A DNA stretch of 64,000 bases from Saccharothrix ecbatanensis. Its GTDB lineage: Bacteria > Actinomycetota > Actinomycetes > Mycobacteriales > Pseudonocardiaceae. Below the pieces are notes generated by a model. The model made no database searches. It saw only the letters and a program-made list of their open reading frames with translations, and was not told the origin of the DNA. Location: contig NZ_JACHMO010000001.1 in NCBI RefSeq assembly GCF_014205015.1, positions 7,688,001 to 7,752,000 of the forward strand, written 5' to 3'. Shown here one piece after another: positions 46,889 to 53,863 of the stretch. The first letter of the stretch is position 1, and each line of letters begins with the position of its first letter. A program made the translations under genes and the position numbers.

Positions 46889-47365
46889 ATGAGCAAGTCT
46901 CCGATCACCAGCCCGTTGAGCGAGTCCGACAAGGCCTCGGTGGGCACGGTCCTCCAGGCCACCCTGGTCGACCTGATCGACCTGTCGTTGGTGGCCAAGC
47001 AGGCGCACTGGAACGTCGTCGGCAAGAACTTCCGCAGCGTCCACCTCCAGCTGGACGAGCTGGTGACGACCGCGCGCACGTACACCGACGAAGTGGCCGA
47101 ACGCGCCGCCGCGCTGGGCGTCTCGCCCGACGGCAAGGCGCGGACGGTGGCCGACGGCTCCGGCGTGCCGGACTTCCCCGGCGGCTGGCTGAAGGAGGAG
47201 CAGGTGATCGCGGCCGTGGTCACCGCGCTCGGCGAGCTGATCCAGCGGCTGCGCGGCCGGATCGACGAGACGGACAAGTCCGACCTGGTCACCCAGGACC
47301 TGCTGATCGAGGTCACCAAGGCGTTCGAGCAGGCGCACTGGATGTGGCAGGCGCAGCAGGCCTGA
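46889..47365 (+). CDS. dps: Dps family ferritin-like protein
   Basis: The 158-residue protein has the Dps ferroxidase residues LVAKQAHWNVVGKNFRSVHL and a second helix with VTTARTYTDEVAERAAALG (His, Asp and Glu of the interface site). It forms a 12-mer that stores iron and shields DNA. It starts 15 bp after ohr and probably shares its transcript. Confidence 0.93.
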   Translation: MSKSPITSPLSESDKASVGTVLQATLVDLIDLSLVAKQAHWNVVGKNFRSVHLQLDELVTTARTYTDEVAERAAALGVSPDGKARTVADGSGVPDFPGGWLKEEQVIAAVVTALGELIQRLRGRIDETDKSDLVTQDLLIEVTKAFEQAHWMWQAQQA

Positions 47366-47385
47366 CCGGGCCTTCCACGACGCCG

Positions 47386-47415
47386 AGGGGCCACCGGGAG
47401 ATCCCGGTGGCCCCT
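47386..47415. terminator. Terminator between dps and the convergent peptidase gene
   Basis: AGGGGCCACCGGGA (47386-47399) pairs with TCCCGGTGGCCCCT (47402-47415). It can work in both directions. Confidence 0.8.
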
Positions 47416-47454
47416 GATGACGGCACCCGCTGCGCTAGAGCACTCGGCAACCGG

Positions 47455-49275
47455 CTACAGCGCCGGCTTGAGCACCCGCTGCACGAACGCGACCTCGGCG
47501 GCCGTCTGCCGGATCGTCTCCGCGACCACCAGCGAGCCGTGCCCGGCGTCGTACCGGTACACCTCGTACGCCGCGCCACGCGCCGCCAGCCGGTCCAGGT
47601 AGTTGTCGATCTGCCGGATAGGGCAGCGCGGGTCGTTCTCGCCCGCCAGCACCAGCACCGGCGCGCGCACCGCGTCCACGTACGTCAGCGGCGAGCACTC
47701 GCGGTACCGGTCGGGCAGCTCCTCCGGCGACCCGCCGAACAGCGCCCGGTCGAACGCCCTCAGCGGCTCCATCTCGTCCTCGTACGCCGCCAGGTAGTCC
47801 GCGACCGGCACGCCCGCGACCCCGGCCGCCCACAGCTCCGGCTGCGTGCCCAGCGCCAGCAGCGACAGGTACCCGCCCCACGACGCGCCGTTGACCACGC
47901 ACTTCGCCGGGTCGGCGAAACCGGTCCGGACGGCCCACTCGTGCACCGCCGCCACGTCCTCCAGCTCGGTCAGCCCCGGCCGGCCCTCGATCGCGTCACG
48001 CCACTTCGAGCCGTACCCGGTGGACCCGCGGTAGTTCACGTGCACCACGGCGAACCCGGCGTCCAGCCACACCGCGCGGTAGGCGGAGAACCGGTCCTCG
48101 TCCGCCGCGTGCGGGCCGCCGTGCAGGTGGAACACGGTCGGCAGCGGGCCGTCGGGGGCGCCTTCCGGACGGGCCACCAGCGCGTGCACGTCACCGACGA
48201 ACACGTCGCCCAGGTCGACCGACGGGGGCGCCTTGTGGCCGGGCGGCTCCAGCAGCACGCGGTCGTCGCCGGCCACGTCGAGCACGCGCACCACACCGGG
48301 CCGCGCGGCCGACGACCACGAGTACTCCACCGCGCCGTCCGGCCGCACGTCCGCGCTCCCCACAGTCCCGTGTGGAGTGTCCAAAGCGGACAGCTCGCCG
48401 GTGGCGAGGTCGTAGCGGTGCAACGTGTTCCGCGCCTGGAACGTGTGCACGACCAGCAGCGACCGCGCGTCCGGGTACCAGTCGGCGCTGATCTCGCCGG
48501 GCAGGTCGACCACGACCTCGGTCTCGGTGTCCGCCGCGACGTCCCAGATCAGCAACTCGTCCTTGCCCCGCCGCTCGTGCCCGACGAGCAGCCGGTTGTC
48601 GCCGCGCACCGGGCTGAACGCGATCGCGTCCAGACCCTTGCCGGGGCCGTCCCACTTCTCGGCGACCTTCTCGCCGGACGGCGTCACCACGCGCAGCGCG
48701 GCGTGCCGGTTGTCGCCGTGCTCCGAGTGCGACAGCACGACCAGCGTCTCGTCCTTGGACAGCGCGGACACGCCGCCGTCGTTCTCGTGCGCGTAGATCA
48801 CCTCGGCCGGACCGCTCGCGCGCGAGACGTACACCGTGGTGCCGTCGTCGGTGGACGTGCCGACCGCGACGACCTCGTGCCCGATCTCCAGCCCCGCCGG
48901 GTACCCGGCCGGCACGCCGTCCACGGCGGGCTTCGTGTCGCCGCCGGGCTTGAACGGCTCGCTGACCCACGTGCCGAACTCGTCGCCGTCGGTGTCGGCG
49001 AACCACCAGATGGCCCGGCCGTCGGGGCTCAGCGTGCCGTGCGACGTGCCGTTCGGCCGGTCGGTGACCTTGCGGTGGGTGTCGGTGGCGCGGTCCCAGG
49101 CGTAGATCTCCCACACGCCGCTGGAGTTCGACAGGTACAGGCTGCGGTCCGGCGCGTCGTCCGCCCAGCCGGGCAGGCTCACCCGGGGCGCGGTGAAACG
49201 GGCCTTCCAGCGGGCCTCGGCCGCGGCGTCGGCGAACAGGGGGTCGGGCACTTCGGCGGTCGGGTGCGTCGTCAC
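47455..49275 (-). CDS. S9 family prolyl oligopeptidase-like serine peptidase
   Basis: The 606-residue protein has an N-terminal beta-propeller part of about 340 residues with WD-like repeats and a C-terminal alpha/beta-hydrolase: YRGSTGYGSKWRD, the nucleophile GASWGGYLSLLAL, the acid Asp in GENDPRCPIRQ and the His in AGHGSLV. It should cleave short peptides, often after Pro. No signal peptide is seen. Start GTG 49275 overlaps the stop of the upstream methyltransferase (GTGA), so the two are coupled. Confidence 0.9.
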   Translation of the reverse strand: MTTHPTAEVPDPLFADAAAEARWKARFTAPRVSLPGWADDAPDRSLYLSNSSGVWEIYAWDRATDTHRKVTDRPNGTSHGTLSPDGRAIWWFADTDGDEFGTWVSEPFKPGGDTKPAVDGVPAGYPAGLEIGHEVVAVGTSTDDGTTVYVSRASGPAEVIYAHENDGGVSALSKDETLVVLSHSEHGDNRHAALRVVTPSGEKVAEKWDGPGKGLDAIAFSPVRGDNRLLVGHERRGKDELLIWDVAADTETEVVVDLPGEISADWYPDARSLLVVHTFQARNTLHRYDLATGELSALDTPHGTVGSADVRPDGAVEYSWSSAARPGVVRVLDVAGDDRVLLEPPGHKAPPSVDLGDVFVGDVHALVARPEGAPDGPLPTVFHLHGGPHAADEDRFSAYRAVWLDAGFAVVHVNYRGSTGYGSKWRDAIEGRPGLTELEDVAAVHEWAVRTGFADPAKCVVNGASWGGYLSLLALGTQPELWAAGVAGVPVADYLAAYEDEMEPLRAFDRALFGGSPEELPDRYRECSPLTYVDAVRAPVLVLAGENDPRCPIRQIDNYLDRLAARGAAYEVYRYDAGHGSLVVAETIRQTAAEVAFVQRVLKPAL

Positions 49276-50078
49276 GCCTCCGATCCTGCCGGCTTTCGGG
49301 CGGTGACCAGGAAGTAGTCGGCGAGGCCGCGTTCGACGGCCCGGATCCAGTTGCGACCCCACCCGTCCGGGTGCTCGGTCAGCGCGACCCACCGGTCGAA
49401 GCCGGGCCACACGTGCTCGCCGACGGAGCGCGCGGTGACGTCGGCGAACCCGGCCGCACGCAGGTCGCGCAGGACGTCGTCGATCCGGTGGGCCAGGTCG
49501 AGGCCGGAGGCGAACGTCTTCAGCAGCTCGGCCAACCGGGTGCCGGCGTCATCCGTCCTGGTGAAGAACGTGGTGACGGCGAACCGGCCGCCGGGGGCGA
49601 GCACGCGTGCGCTCTCGTGCGCGAACCCGCCGATGTCCTCGAAGTGCTGGGCGGCCTCGACGGACAGCAGGGCGTCGAACGAGGCGTCGGGGAGCGGGAG
49701 GTCGTCGGACGAGCCCTGGACGAACGCCACGCGCGGGTCGTCGTTGGCCTCGGTCGCCCGCGCGACCTGCTCCGGCATCAGGTCGACGCCGCGGACGTGG
49801 GCCGGGTCGCGGCGGAGGACGCGCTGGGCGCCCAGGCCCCGTCCGGAGCCGACTTCGAGCACGCGGTCGCCCGGTCCGATCTCCAGCGCGTCCAGGACGA
49901 CGTCGTAGAGGGCCTCCTGGGACGCGATCCGGTGCTCGACGGTCAGCTCGCCGTCCAGCGGGATGCCCTCCCAGTAGCCGAAGTTGATGAAGCCGCCCGC
50001 GAAGAGGGGCTTGGCGGCGAGGTCACCCGTGCCGTAGATCCGCCGCCTCAGTTCCGCGCGCTCCGACTCGTCTCTCAT
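49272..50078 (-). CDS. SAM-dependent methyltransferase
   Basis: The 268-residue protein has the class I motif VLEVGSGRGLGAQ near residue 72, DLMPEQVA for the second strand and an ALLSVEAAQHFEDIGGF motif like small-molecule methyltransferases (UbiE/sterol type). The acceptor is unknown. It precedes the peptidase gene and overlaps it. Confidence 0.85.
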   Translation of the reverse strand: MRDESERAELRRRIYGTGDLAAKPLFAGGFINFGYWEGIPLDGELTVEHRIASQEALYDVVLDALEIGPGDRVLEVGSGRGLGAQRVLRRDPAHVRGVDLMPEQVARATEANDDPRVAFVQGSSDDLPLPDASFDALLSVEAAQHFEDIGGFAHESARVLAPGGRFAVTTFFTRTDDAGTRLAELLKTFASGLDLAHRIDDVLRDLRAAGFADVTARSVGEHVWPGFDRWVALTEHPDGWGRNWIRAVERGLADYFLVTARKPAGSEA

Positions 50079-50272
50079 GGTTCGATCATGAACGGTTACT
50101 CAACGTGACTTGAATCGTCAACCTTCACCTGGTTGGCTGAGTGGAACCGGTCGGACGTACGCGTCGTCGGCGCAGATGCGGAATTAAGCAACAGCGAGGA
50201 GTAGTTCGTAACGTCCTCGTTCGTCCGAACGAATCACGGGTTACACGCGGGTGGCACAGGGAGGTCTGACCG

Positions 50273-50473
50273 ATGATCGAGAACACGGTTCGGCAGGGCG
50301 GTCGCGTCGGGTGCACTGACGCCCTGGGTCGTCGGCGGACGCTGGAGGTGACCCTCACGGAAGAGGGCAACATCTGCATCCACACGCCCCCCGGCGAGTC
50401 CGCCAAGCTCGACTGGCAGGAAGTCGGCGAACTCCTCCGGCGCCTCGCGGAGCTCCGGCCGCACGTGAAGTGA
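50273..50473 (+). CDS. Small conserved actinobacterial protein, unknown
   Basis: The 66-residue product is compact, with RRRTLEVTLTEEGNICIHTP and KLDWQEVGELLRRLAEL; no signal or zinc motif is present. GGGAGG lies 8 bp before the ATG. Proteins of this size and pattern recur in Pseudonocardiales without an assigned role. It is followed by 10-bp tandem repeats and a terminator. Confidence 0.75.
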   Translation: MIENTVRQGGRVGCTDALGRRRTLEVTLTEEGNICIHTPPGESAKLDWQEVGELLRRLAELRPHVK

Positions 50474-50479
50474 CTTCGT

Positions 50480-50508
50480 GACCTGAGCTGACCTGAGCTG
50501 ACCTGAGC
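50480..50508. repeat. 10-bp tandem repeat
   Basis: GACCTGAGCT repeats 2.9 times directly after the stop of 50273-50473. Confidence 0.8.
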
Positions 50509-50546
50509 GGCCTCGGAGGGCGACCACGCCCACCGGGGCCGCTTTG
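50506..50546 (+). terminator. Terminator after 50273-50473
   Basis: AGCGGCC (50506-50512) pairs with GGCCGCT (50537-50543), with a GC-rich inner stem and TTTG behind it. Confidence 0.7.
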
Positions 50547-51086
50547 TCGTGTCCGAGGTTTTCCACGTCTGCGCAGGTGAGGAAGCCGCCGTCACCTGAA
50601 CGAGTAAATCTATGATCGCTGGAGTAGACATTCGCACGCGGTCGTGTGTAGTGTTCTCCCTGTACGAGAGAGAACGTCGATCGACACGGGAGATGACGAA
50701 CTACCCGTGACGCTGGGTGTGTAGGCACGTGAAGTACCGGGAGCGCAACAGGTTTGTGCGAGACGGCAGTACGCGGTCCCGGAGCCGACAGCCGAGCGTG
50801 CAGTGGCAGGACGGTCAGGCACGCGGGAGCCGATCAGTGGAAGGGGTTCCGGCGCGGTGGCCGAGCAGGGTGAGGAAGTCGGAAACCAGAGGAGAAGGGA
50901 CGGGTTTTACACCATCGGATCGCCTGCCTCGAGCTGAAGTCGGGCCGGGCGGGTACCGCAGTCCAGCACGATGGGAAGGTGGTCTCCGGTTACGCAAATG
51001 CGATCCACGCGGTCTCCGCTGCTCATGCGGATGACGCGGACACAGTAGACCGGCCTCACGGCCGGGTGGTGGGAACCCATAACCCC

Positions 51087-51120
51087 GGGGCCCCGGTGCC
51101 AGTAACGGCACCGGGGCCCC
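51087..51120. terminator. Terminator or attenuator upstream of the MerR-type gene
   Basis: A perfect 14-bp stem GGGGCCCCGGTGCC (51087-51100) pairs with 51107-51120 around AGTAAC. It ends 18 bp before the MerR-type start, so it can cut short a transcript from the 665-bp leader. Confidence 0.75.
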
Positions 51121-51138
51121 TCGTGGCGCGGAGGTGCG

Positions 51139-51501
51139 ATGACCCCAGAGACAAACGAGCCGCGGCCTGCGGCTGACAAGTTCGAAGACGACCACTACCC
51201 CGCCTACACGATGGGCAGAGCCGCGGAGATGCTCGGCGCCACGCCGGGATTCCTGCGCAGCCTGGACGAGGCGAAGCTGATCGAGCCGCAGCGCTCGTCA
51301 GGCGGCCACCGCCGCTACTCCCGGTCCCAACTCCGGTTGGCCGCCCGGGTCAGGGAACTGGTCGACCAGGGCACCGGCCTCGACGCCGCGTGCCGCATCG
51401 TCACCCTGGAGGACCAACTCCAGGAAGCCAAGGACCTCAACAACCACAACCGACCGCCCGCGGCGGACGATCAGCCGTACCCGCCACTGCGGGGCGTGTG
51501 A
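51139..51501 (+). CDS. MerR-like helix-turn-helix regulator
   Basis: The 120-residue protein has the MerR-type N-terminal wing YTMGRAAEMLGATPGFLRSL followed by LIEPQRSSGGHRRYSRSQLR (near residues 24-65) and a coiled helix ACRIVTLEDQLQEAKDL. It lacks the usual C-terminal effector domain and belongs to a short actinobacterial group. A terminator-like hairpin precedes it and may control its level. Confidence 0.85.
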   Translation: MTPETNEPRPAADKFEDDHYPAYTMGRAAEMLGATPGFLRSLDEAKLIEPQRSSGGHRRYSRSQLRLAARVRELVDQGTGLDAACRIVTLEDQLQEAKDLNNHNRPPAADDQPYPPLRGV

Positions 51502-51513
51502 CCGGAACGCGAA

Positions 51514-51542
51514 GACCTGTCCGAGACTCCCTCGGACAGGTC
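51514..51542. terminator. Terminator between convergent genes
   Basis: GACCTGTCCGAG (51514-51525) pairs perfectly with 51531-51542 around ACTCC. Confidence 0.85.
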
Positions 51543-51552
51543 ATGGCACGCC

Positions 51553-51972
51553 TCAACCGCGGCTGTCCTCACCGTCGAACCCTCCGGCTGCGCCCCGCCA
51601 CGGCCCCGGCAGCGCGGTCGGGAGGGTGCGGGCCAGTTCCGCGGCGAGATCGGCCTGTCGCCGCTCGGCAGCCTCGGCGTCGGGCAGCCCGAGCACCTCG
51701 GCGATCCGCTGCCACGACCACCCCTGCCGCCGGGCCTGGTCGATGAAGGTCGGCTCGGACTGATCGGCAACCCGCCGCTGCACCGCCAACAGCCGGTGCC
51801 AGCGCAACATGATCTCCTCCGGCACCTCGGCGGGCCGGTCGCGTCCGACGGCGAGCATCAGCCCGGTCAGCTGATCCACGGAGAGCAGCACCTCCGGCCC
51901 GCCTGACACGTCACCGAGCCAGTGGTCGATCGCCGAATCACGGGACGACGGACGGCCGTCATCGGTAGTCAT
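51553..51972 (-). CDS. Hypothetical protein with a helix-turn-helix-like segment
   Basis: The 139-residue protein contains DQARRQGWSWQRIAEVLGLP (near residues 84-103), the sequence shape of a helix-turn-helix in actinobacterial sigma-like regulators. The rest is helical. The ATG at 51972 is used; 51981 is in frame. I do not recognise the family. Confidence 0.65.
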   Translation of the reverse strand: MTTDDGRPSSRDSAIDHWLGDVSGGPEVLLSVDQLTGLMLAVGRDRPAEVPEEIMLRWHRLLAVQRRVADQSEPTFIDQARRQGWSWQRIAEVLGLPDAEAAERRQADLAAELARTLPTALPGPWRGAAGGFDGEDSRG

Positions 51973-52027
51973 GCCGTCCATCGTGCCCGAAACGCCCGAC
52001 CCCGAGACGGCCCTCGAAACGCAAAAC

Positions 52028-52059
52028 AGGCCCGGTCCACCTTGCGGCGGACCAGGCCT
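52028..52059 (-). terminator. Terminator of tRNA-Pro
   Basis: On the minus strand AGGCCTGGTCCGCC pairs with GGTGGACCGGGCCT with one weak pair, and TGTTTTGCG follows. Confidence 0.8.
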
Positions 52060-52064
52060 GAGCC

Positions 52065-52140
<76 letters not shown>

Positions 52141-52164
52141 GCTTGCGATCGAACGAGGAGAACT

Positions 52165-53124
52165 CTACCTGACGTTCCCACCCACTCCGAACCGGGTATC
52201 CGTTTCCGCGTCGGACGGGCTCCGACCTGCGTCGACGGGGCGTGGAACCAAGGTCAGGAGGCTGGCCTCCGGCGGGCACGCGAAGCGCACCGGCGCGTAC
52301 GGCGACGTGCCCAGACCGGCCGACACGTTCATCCACATGTGCGAACCCCACCGCGACACGCCACGGGCGCGCGAGCGGTCCAGTTCGCAGTTCGTGACGA
52401 TCGCGCCGTAGCCCGGGATGCGCAGCTGGCCGCCGTGCGTGTGGCCCGCCAGCACCAGGTCGTAGCCCTCGGCGGCGAACGGGTCCAGGACGCGCGGTTC
52501 GGGGGAGTGGGTCACGCCCAGGCGCAGCGGCACGTCCGGGATCGGGCCGCTGATCTCCTCGAACCGGTCACGCTTGAGGTGCGGGTCGTCCAGCCCGGCG
52601 GCGAAGATCTCCACGCCGTTCACCTCGAACCGGCGGCGCACGTGCGTCAGGTCGAGCCAGCCGCGCTCGATCATCGCCGCGCGGAGGTCCCGCCACGGCA
52701 GCGGGATGCCGTGCACGCGCTTGGTCTTCGCCGACGGCAGCAGGTAGCGGGCCGGGTTCTTGGGGCGCGGCGCGTAGTAGTCGTTGCTGCCGAACACGAA
52801 CACGCCGGGACGCGCGAGCAGCGGACCCAGGGCGCGGACGACGGCGGGCACGGCCTGCTTGTGCGCGAGGTTGTCCCCGGTGTTCACCACCAGGTCCGGC
52901 TCCAGCTCGTCGAGCGCGGCGACCCAGCGCTGCTTCGACTTCTGGTCCGGCATCATGTGCAGGTCCGAGAGGTGGAGCACCCGCAGCGGCGACGAACCGG
53001 GCGCGAGCACCGGCACCGTCGCCTCGCGCAACGTCCAGTGCCTGCGCTCGATGCCCGCCGCGTAGGCGAGCGTGGCGGTGCCCAGGGCGGTGGTGGCGAG
53101 CAATGCGCGGCCGAGCTTGTTCAC
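52165..53124 (-). CDS. Metallophosphoesterase with N-terminal membrane anchor
   Basis: The 319-residue protein has a short hydrophobic N-terminus and the calcineurin-like metal sites VLHLSDLHMMP (D-x-H), NTGDNL (GD), FGSNDYY (GNxD-like; here GSND), GVTHSPEP and AGHTHGGQLRIP (GHTH). It should hydrolyse phosphoesters such as UDP-sugar or cyclic nucleotides; the substrate is unknown. The second metal motif has Ser where Gly-Asn is typical. It diverges from the YqeY gene. Confidence 0.85.
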   Translation of the reverse strand: MNKLGRALLATTALGTATLAYAAGIERRHWTLREATVPVLAPGSSPLRVLHLSDLHMMPDQKSKQRWVAALDELEPDLVVNTGDNLAHKQAVPAVVRALGPLLARPGVFVFGSNDYYAPRPKNPARYLLPSAKTKRVHGIPLPWRDLRAAMIERGWLDLTHVRRRFEVNGVEIFAAGLDDPHLKRDRFEEISGPIPDVPLRLGVTHSPEPRVLDPFAAEGYDLVLAGHTHGGQLRIPGYGAIVTNCELDRSRARGVSRWGSHMWMNVSAGLGTSPYAPVRFACPPEASLLTLVPRPVDAGRSPSDAETDTRFGVGGNVR

Positions 53125-53187
53125 GTGGTCGAGGGTAGGGCGTTAACCGATTCGGGGTGCGACGGGCCGCCCGGTACCGTTCGGCCC

Positions 53188-53655
53188 ATGGCGGAGCTGA
53201 AGGCGCGGTTGCAGGCTGATCTGACGGTGGCGATCAAGGGCCGGGAGACGGTCCGGGCCGGCGCGCTGCGGATGACGCTGGCCGCGCTGACCACCGAAGA
53301 GGTGTCCGGCAAGTCCGCTCGCGAGCTGACCGACGACGAGGTGCTGAAGGTCATCACCCGCGAGGTGAAGAAGCGCAAGGAGGCGGCCGAGGCGTTCGCC
53401 GGCGCCGGGCGCACCGAGCAGGCCGAGCTGGAGCAGGCCGAGTCCAAGGTGCTGGAGGCCTACCTCCCCGCGCAGCTCGGTGACGACGAGCTGGCCACCC
53501 TGGTCGACGCCGCGATCGCCCAGGTGGCGGAGCAGCTCGGCGAGCAGCCGGGTCAGCGCCAGATGGGTCAGGTCATGAAGGCGGTCAACGCGCAGGTCGC
53601 CGGGCGCGCCGAGGGTGGCCGGGTCGCCGCGGCGGTCAAGGCCCGCCTGGCTTAG
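53188..53655 (+). CDS. GatB/YqeY domain protein
   Basis: The 155-residue protein contains REVKKRKEAAEAFAGAGRTE, then EYLP-like VLEAYLPAQLGDDELATLVD, then GQVMKAVNAQVAGRAEGGRVA, the full YqeY pattern related to the C-terminus of GatB. It binds tRNA-like substrates in some bacteria. It is free-standing here. Confidence 0.92.
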   Translation: MAELKARLQADLTVAIKGRETVRAGALRMTLAALTTEEVSGKSARELTDDEVLKVITREVKKRKEAAEAFAGAGRTEQAELEQAESKVLEAYLPAQLGDDELATLVDAAIAQVAEQLGEQPGQRQMGQVMKAVNAQVAGRAEGGRVAAAVKARLA

Positions 53656-53665
53656 CCCGACCTCA

Positions 53666-53698
53666 GGGCAGGCGTGGCCCAGAGAGGCACGCCTGCCC
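53666..53698 (+). terminator. Hairpin after the YqeY gene
   Basis: GGGCAGGCGTG (53666-53676) pairs with CACGCCTGCCC (53688-53698). Two more CCTGCC-GGACCT-GGCAGG type stem-loops follow (near 53695-53712 and 53777-53794), so the gap to the ponA2 stop is filled with hairpins. Confidence 0.75.
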
Positions 53699-53863
53699 TG
53701 CCGGACCTGGCAGGCATTTCGGCGGGCGGAACCTGCCCGCCGCACCCAGTGGACACACCCGGCGGCGGGCGCGCTGCCTGCCGGACCTGACAGGCCCTCA
53801 GAGCATCGGAACGGCCCGTCGCACCCGGCAAACCGCCACATACGCCAAGCAGGCCCCTGTCGC

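Larger units (their letters stand above)
50474..51138. other. 665-bp region without a supported gene
   Basis: No frame in either strand looks coding. The stretch holds a 10-bp tandem repeat (GACCTGAGCT, 2.9 copies, 50480-50508), the terminator at 50506-50546, a GTTCTC/GAGAAC inverted repeat near 50653-50675, and a strong terminator at 51087-51120 just before a MerR-type gene. A long leader or small RNA that ends at the last hairpin would fit; this is inference. Confidence 0.55.

Noticed and set aside
46351..49317. 988-codon plus-strand frame through ohr, dps and the peptidase
   Set aside because: It overlaps three well-supported genes and has shadow composition.
50717..51034. 105-codon plus-strand frame in the same gap
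   Set aside because: Codon third positions are not G/C-biased as in neighbours, and no ribosome site is seen.
50815..51195. 126-codon minus-strand frame in the 665-bp gap
   Set aside because: Arg/Pro-rich, crosses the strong hairpin at 51087-51120 and lacks a ribosome site.
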